A stretch of DNA of 10,376 nucleotides, from NCBI GenBank assembly GCA_013139395.1, contig WTAX01000124.1, positions 1 to 10,376 of the forward strand. Direction: 5' to 3'. The notes beneath the pieces are model-generated. The model saw only the letters and a program-made list of their open reading frames with translations, was not told the origin of the DNA and did no database searches. Position numbers and translations under genes: made by a program. Shown here piece after piece: positions 6,403-10,376 of the stretch. This DNA comes from Gammaproteobacteria bacterium. GTDB lineage: Bacteria > Pseudomonadota > Gammaproteobacteria > GRL18. Position 1 is the stretch's first letter; each line of letters begins with the position of its first letter.

Positions 6403-9021
6403 ATGTCAGAAACAAAAGTTGCACAGTTTGCCGAAACAGTCGGCACGCCCGTAGATCGTCTTATAGAACAGATGCATAGTGCTGGAATTATGGTTAAAGG
6501 TCCTGATTCGCCAATCAGCGATGAACAGAAAGAACAATTACTAGGCTATTTACGTAATAAGCATGGTACTGTAACTAAAGCATCACCGAATAAAATTACT
6601 CTGAAACGCAAAATAACGAGCGAGTTGACGTTATCATCCAGCTCTAGTAAATCAAGTAGTAAGGTTAAGGTTGAAGTTAGAAAAAAACGCACTTATGTAA
6701 AACGTAGTGCGATTGATGACACCATTCCATCAGGTGATGCAGAATTGCTTGAAGCCAGACGTGTTGCCCAGGAAGCAAAGAAAGCGGAAGAAGAAGCCAA
6801 AACTCAGCAAGAAATTGAGCTGCAAGCACAAAAATCTCAGGAGCAGCTTTTAGCTGATGAAGAAAAAAAACGTGAGGAAGAACTAGCCGCACAAGAGCAA
6901 TTAAAAATTGAACAGCAACAACAAGCAGTACAAGCAGTACAAGCTAAAAAAACTGAAACAAAGAAAATTGAACAACTTGCCCGTAAGCAAACAAAACCAA
7001 TTTTAAAAGAAGCACCAAGAGGCGGCGCTGCCAGGCCAACGACAGCTGCTGCCAGACCAGCGACAACGATAGCAGCTAAACCAGGCAAAACTAAAGCCGA
7101 TCTTACCAAGAGACATCCCGATAAGCCCAAGTTTACAGCACCTAAAAAAGGTGGCGCTAAATCGTTTCAAAATAGGCCGGGTAATGCCTCTAAAGGTCGT
7201 TTTAAGAAAAAACGAATGAATAAGCCTGAGATTGAAACACGTCATGTCTTTGAAAAACCAACGGAAGTTAAAGTAATTGATGTTGAAATCCCAGAAACCA
7301 TTAAAGTCGGTGATTTAGCACAAAAAATGTCAGTAAAAGCTGGTGAAGTGATAAAAATCATGATGAATCTTGGTAGTATGGTCACTATTAACCAGATGCT
7401 TGATCAAGAAACTGCTTCTATCGTCATTGAAGAAATGGGACATGTTCCTGTCTTAATGAAAGAAGAGCAGATTGAAGAAAACCTCATGGAAGAACATGCA
7501 GAGGGCGTAAAAGAATCACGTGCACCTGTTGTTACAATTATGGGACATGTTGATCATGGTAAGACATCATTACTGGATTATATTCGTGACTCTAAAGTAG
7601 CGGATGGAGAAGCAGGCGGGATAACACAGCATATCGGTGCTTATCATGTTGAAACTAATAAGGGTATGATTACCTTTCTTGATACTCCAGGACACGCTGC
7701 TTTTACATCCATGCGTTCCCGCGGTGCAAATGCAACAGATATTGTTATTGTCGTTGTTGCCGCTGATGATGGTGTAATGCCGCAAACCAAAGAAGCGGTA
7801 CAACATGCTAAGGCTGCTAATGTGCCCATTATTGTAGCAGTCAATAAAATTGATAAAGAAGCAGCTGATCCAGAACGTGCAAAAAATGAACTGTCTGCTT
7901 TAGATGTTATTCCGGAAGACTGGGGTGGTGATGTGATGTTTATGCCCGTTTCTGCCAAAACAGGCCAGGGTATCGATGATTTATTGGATGCCATCTCTGT
8001 TACCGCTGAAGTTATGGAATTAGAAGCTGTCCCTAATGGCCCTGCAAAAGGCGTCGTTATTGAATCCCGTCTTGATAAAGGGCGTGGTACAGTGGCGACT
8101 ATTCTAGTCCAGAGTGGTCAGTTAAATAAGGGTAATATCATTATTGCCGGTCAGGATTATGGTCGAATTCGTGCCATGATGGACGAGAATGGTAAACAAA
8201 TTAAATCAGCTGGACCTTCTATTCCAGTAGAAGTCCTGGGTTTATCCGGTACACCTTCTGCAGGTTCTGAAGTTCTGGTTGTTAAAAATGAGCGTAAAGC
8301 ACGTGAGGTTGCTCTGTTCCGTCAAGGCAAGTATCGTGATGTTAAACTGGCCAGACAACAGGCCGCCAAGCTTGAAAACATGTTTAGTAAAATGGAAAGC
8401 GGACATGTACAGACTGTTAATATTGTACTCAAGGCTGATGTTCAAGGCTCGGTTGAAGCGATTTCAGAGTCATTAAGAAAATTGTCTACTGATGAAATTA
8501 AAGTAAATATTGTTGCTGACGGTGTTGGTGGTATTAACGTCTCAGATGCACAACTTGCCGTTGCTTCAAATGCAATTATTATTGGTTTTAATGTTCGGGC
8601 TGAAATGTCGGCCAAGAAAATTATTGAAACTGAAAGTGTTGACTTGCATTATTATAGTGTTATTTACGATATATTGGATGAAGTCAAATCAGCCATGACG
8701 GGTATGTTAGCACCTGAGTTTAGAGAGGAAATTATTGGTCTTGCTGAAGTACGTGATGTGTTCCGTTCACCTAAGCTGGGTGCAATTGCCGGCTGTATGG
8801 TTGTCGACGGCACCCTTAAACGTAACAGTCCTATTCGTGTACTACGTGATAATGTCGTTATCTATGAAGGTGAACTTGAGTCGCTAAGACGTTTTAAAGA
8901 TGATGTTCAGGAAGTTAAATCAGGTACTGAGTGTGGCATCGGTGTGAAAAATTACAATGATGTTAAAGCCGGTGATCATATTGAAGTCTATGAACGTGTT
9001 CAAGTGAAAAGGACGCTTTAA
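6403..9021 (+). CDS. infB: Translation initiation factor IF-2
   Basis: An 872-residue GTPase that brings initiator fMet-tRNA to the 30S subunit and promotes 50S joining. I start it at ATG 6403, preceded nine bases upstream by GAGGAG (6388-6393); the frame extends 22 codons further into nusA but that part lacks a ribosome binding site and does not resemble IF2. Layout: an IF2 N-terminal domain (about 1-50, [18 protein letters not shown]); an associated Lys/Ser-rich segment (about 62-105); a Glu/Lys/Gln coiled-coil linker (about 110-190); an Ala/Pro/Lys-rich basic linker to about 280; a second IF2 N-terminal-type domain (about 288-350); and the G domain with GHVDHGKT (381-388), [15 protein letters not shown] (427-431), NKID (481-484) and SAK (517-519). 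Domains II to IV fill the rest. E. coli IF2 is 890 residues, so the length is normal. It is followed two bases later by rbfA. Confidence 0.97.
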   Translation: MSETKVAQFAETVGTPVDRLIEQMHSAGIMVKGPDSPISDEQKEQLLGYLRNKHGTVTKASPNKITLKRKITSELTLSSSSSKSSSKVKVEVRKKRTYVKRSAIDDTIPSGDAELLEARRVAQEAKKAEEEAKTQQEIELQAQKSQEQLLADEEKKREEELAAQEQLKIEQQQQAVQAVQAKKTETKKIEQLARKQTKPILKEAPRGGAARPTTAAARPATTIAAKPGKTKADLTKRHPDKPKFTAPKKGGAKSFQNRPGNASKGRFKKKRMNKPEIETRHVFEKPTEVKVIDVEIPETIKVGDLAQKMSVKAGEVIKIMMNLGSMVTINQMLDQETASIVIEEMGHVPVLMKEEQIEENLMEEHAEGVKESRAPVVTIMGHVDHGKTSLLDYIRDSKVADGEAGGITQHIGAYHVETNKGMITFLDTPGHAAFTSMRSRGANATDIVIVVVAADDGVMPQTKEAVQHAKAANVPIIVAVNKIDKEAADPERAKNELSALDVIPEDWGGDVMFMPVSAKTGQGIDDLLDAISVTAEVMELEAVPNGPAKGVVIESRLDKGRGTVATILVQSGQLNKGNIIIAGQDYGRIRAMMDENGKQIKSAGPSIPVEVLGLSGTPSAGSEVLVVKNERKAREVALFRQGKYRDVKLARQQAAKLENMFSKMESGHVQTVNIVLKADVQGSVEAISESLRKLSTDEIKVNIVADGVGGINVSDAQLAVASNAIIIGFNVRAEMSAKKIIETESVDLHYYSVIYDILDEVKSAMTGMLAPEFREEIIGLAEVRDVFRSPKLGAIAGCMVVDGTLKRNSPIRVLRDNVVIYEGELESLRRFKDDVQEVKSGTECGIGVKNYNDVKAGDHIEVYERVQVKRTL
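6922..6943 (+). repeat. 9-bp tandem repeat in the infB linker
   Basis: CAAGCAGTA occurs twice in a row (6922-6930, 6931-6939) and a partial third copy starts at 6940. It encodes Gln-Ala-Val repeats inside the coiled-coil linker of IF2, a region that varies in length between species. It is in frame and probably neutral. Confidence 0.6.
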
Positions 9022-9023
9022 AG

Positions 9024-9416
9024 ATGCCTGCTGATTTTAGTCGTAGTCGTCGAGTCGGGGAGCTTATTCAGCGTGAATTAGCAACCTTGTTGACGAGGGA
9101 AGTGAAAGACCCTCGTCTCTCATTGATTACTATTACTGCCGTAGATGTCACTCGCGATATGGGACTGGCAAAAGTATTTTATACAATAATTGATACTAAT
9201 GTTGATGATAAGCAGTTTAAAGAGCATAAAAAACAGGTTCAGGAAGGTTTAAAAAAAGCTTCCGGCTTTCTGCGTTATGAACTTGGCCAAAGGATAAAGC
9301 TTCGTATTGTTCCTAATCTGGATTTTCGCTACGATGAATCCGTCATACGTGGTGCGCAATTGACACAGTTGATTGACAGTGCCATTGCTGATGATAAAGA
9401 TCGCAACACAGATTAA
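9024..9416 (+). CDS. rbfA: Ribosome-binding factor A (RbfA)
   Basis: A 130-residue cytoplasmic protein with a KH-like fold that binds the 30S subunit and assists 16S rRNA 5' end maturation and cold adaptation; E. coli RbfA has 133 residues. Diagnostic parts are the N-terminal FSRSRRVGELIQRELATLL (5-23), KDPRLSLITITAVDVTRDM (28-46) and the C-terminal ELGQRIKLRIVPNLDFRYDE (86-105). The ATG at 9024 lies two bases after the infB stop, and its ribosome binding site AAGGA (9009-9013) is inside infB, which suggests translational coupling. The gene is complete and unremarkable. Confidence 0.96.
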   Translation: MPADFSRSRRVGELIQRELATLLTREVKDPRLSLITITAVDVTRDMGLAKVFYTIIDTNVDDKQFKEHKKQVQEGLKKASGFLRYELGQRIKLRIVPNLDFRYDESVIRGAQLTQLIDSAIADDKDRNTD

Positions 9417-9490
9417 TTATCTGAATCTATTCACAAAATTAATATTCTTAGCAATTAATACCCTTATAAATCAAAAGATTGGACAATTAA
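9417..9490 (+). promoter_or_regulatory. Gap between rbfA and truB, possible weak promoter
   Basis: Seventy-four AT-rich bases separate the two genes. No terminator hairpin is seen. TTCACA (9430-9435) and ATTAAT (9454-9459) are 18 bases apart and could be a weak promoter for truB, though matches of this quality are common by chance in AT-rich DNA. Read-through from rbfA is the default expectation. Confidence 0.25.
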
Positions 9491-10376
9491 ATGGCTCGGA
9501 GAAAAAAAGGCCGTCTCGTTAATGGTATTTTGGTCTTAGATAAACCGACTGGAATATCTTCAAATGCTGCCCTGCAAAAAGTAAAACGTTTATATCAAGC
9601 ACAAAAAGCGGGTCATACAGGCAGCCTGGATCCTCTTGCTACAGGTGTGCTGCCTATCTGTCTGGGTGAAGCAACGAAAGTTTCACACTATTTACTCGAT
9701 GCAGATAAACGCTATCGAGCAAAATGTGTATTAGGCTCTGTCACCACAACAGGGGATTCTGATGGTGATATTATTGATACGAAACCAATCCCCAAGCTCA
9801 ACAAAACACAAATCCTTGATTTGCTTGCTTCTTTTGAAGGTGAGCAGGATCAAACGCCGCCCATGTTTTCTGCTCTGAAACACAATGGTCGACCTCTTTA
9901 TGAATATGCCAGAAAAGGTATTGAAATTGAGCGTAAGTCACGGCGAATTACACTATTTGAAATTAAATTGTTAGATTTCTCTACAGTAAATAAAAGTGCT
10001 GATAAGCCTGCTTTTATTGAAATAGAAGTGCATTGTTCCAAAGGTACTTATATTCGTACCCTCTGTGAAGATATTGGCCAGGCAATTGGCTGTGGTGCCC
10101 ATATTAGTGCTTTACGTCGAGTCACTTCAGGTCCATTTTCATTATCTCAAGCAATAACTATTGAACAATTATATGAGCAATTTAATCCTGATGATGAGTT
10201 AGATGAAGCCAAACAACTACAAATGGATGAGTTATTATTACCCACTGAAACTGCTATAGAACAAATTCCCAGTGTTATGCTTAATGAAGCACAGTTCAAG
10301 CAGATACAACATGGTATGACAATTGAATTTGTTCCCGCTACTATGGCAATCAGCAACTCACCCTCTGGCACAATGG
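9491..10376 (+). CDS. truB: tRNA pseudouridine(55) synthase TruB, 3' end beyond window
   Basis: This enzyme converts U55 of the tRNA T-loop to pseudouridine. The frame is open from ATG 9491 to the window edge, 295 codons, against 314 residues in E. coli TruB, so only the last few codons are probably missing. Key parts are GILVLDKPTGISSN (12-25), the catalytic motif GHTGSLDPLATGVLP (41-55) with the nucleophile Asp47, DADKRYRA (70-77) with the conserved Tyr75, TPPMFSALKHNGRPLYEYAR in the middle, and SKGTYIRTLCEDIG with the conserved Arg. The C-terminal TruB-specific domain begins near LLLPTETAIEQIPSV. A GGA ribosome binding site (9481-9483) lies seven bases before the start. Position after rbfA is the usual gammaproteobacterial order; rpsO and pnp commonly follow but are outside this window. 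Confidence 0.96.
   Translation, partial: MARRKKGRLVNGILVLDKPTGISSNAALQKVKRLYQAQKAGHTGSLDPLATGVLPICLGEATKVSHYLLDADKRYRAKCVLGSVTTTGDSDGDIIDTKPIPKLNKTQILDLLASFEGEQDQTPPMFSALKHNGRPLYEYARKGIEIERKSRRITLFEIKLLDFSTVNKSADKPAFIEIEVHCSKGTYIRTLCEDIGQAIGCGAHISALRRVTSGPFSLSQAITIEQLYEQFNPDDELDEAKQLQMDELLLPTETAIEQIPSVMLNEAQFKQIQHGMTIEFVPATMAISNSPSGTM

Noticed and set aside
2955..8043. An identical 18-base string at 2955-2972 and 8026-8043
   Set aside because: Both encode Ala-Val-Pro-Asn-Gly-Pro in frame, each within a conserved motif of an unrelated protein (HPP and IF2). Shared codons explain it; there is no sign of a mobile repeat.

Overview
The window looks like chromosome of an AT-rich gammaproteobacterium. 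The evidence is the gene order rimP-nusA-infB-rbfA-truB on the + strand, a NusA with two C-terminal acidic repeat domains, and an IF2 with the long two-part N-terminal region usual in that class. I cannot place it to genus. All assignments come from reading the sequence and from memory of the families; no search was run.

Left part (1-2595, - strand): two genes read leftward. The distal one (1559 to beyond position 1) is a long membrane-anchored protein that is cut by the window edge. It has a small recognisable-looking N-terminal domain, one transmembrane helix and a large unassigned C-terminal part. The proximal one (2595-1654) is an HDOD-domain protein, a class linked to signalling. Middle (2763-3926, + strand): a divergent gene for an HPP-family membrane protein fused to two CBS domains. 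A 167-base AT-rich region with short AGCT and TCAGTA repeats lies between the divergent genes.

The 359 bases from 3927 to 4285 carry no convincing gene but are the most structured non-coding stretch here. They hold a strong sigma-70-type promoter (TTGCTA, 17 bases, TATAAT), an 8-bp hairpin, a strong intrinsic terminator and a weaker terminator-like hairpin, all before the rimP start. This suggests that transcription of the operon is attenuated or read through in its leader, or that a small RNA of about 185 nt is made. No tRNA is seen here, unlike the metY gene that precedes rimP in E. coli.

Right part (4286-10376): rimP (30S maturation), nusA (transcription elongation and termination), infB (IF2), rbfA (30S maturation) and truB (tRNA pseudouridine 55 synthase, cut by the right edge). 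They form one co-directional operon coupling transcription control, ribosome assembly and translation initiation. Apart from the leader, this half is ordinary core genome. I found no clear undescribed system; the best leads are the rimP leader and the partial membrane protein at the left edge.
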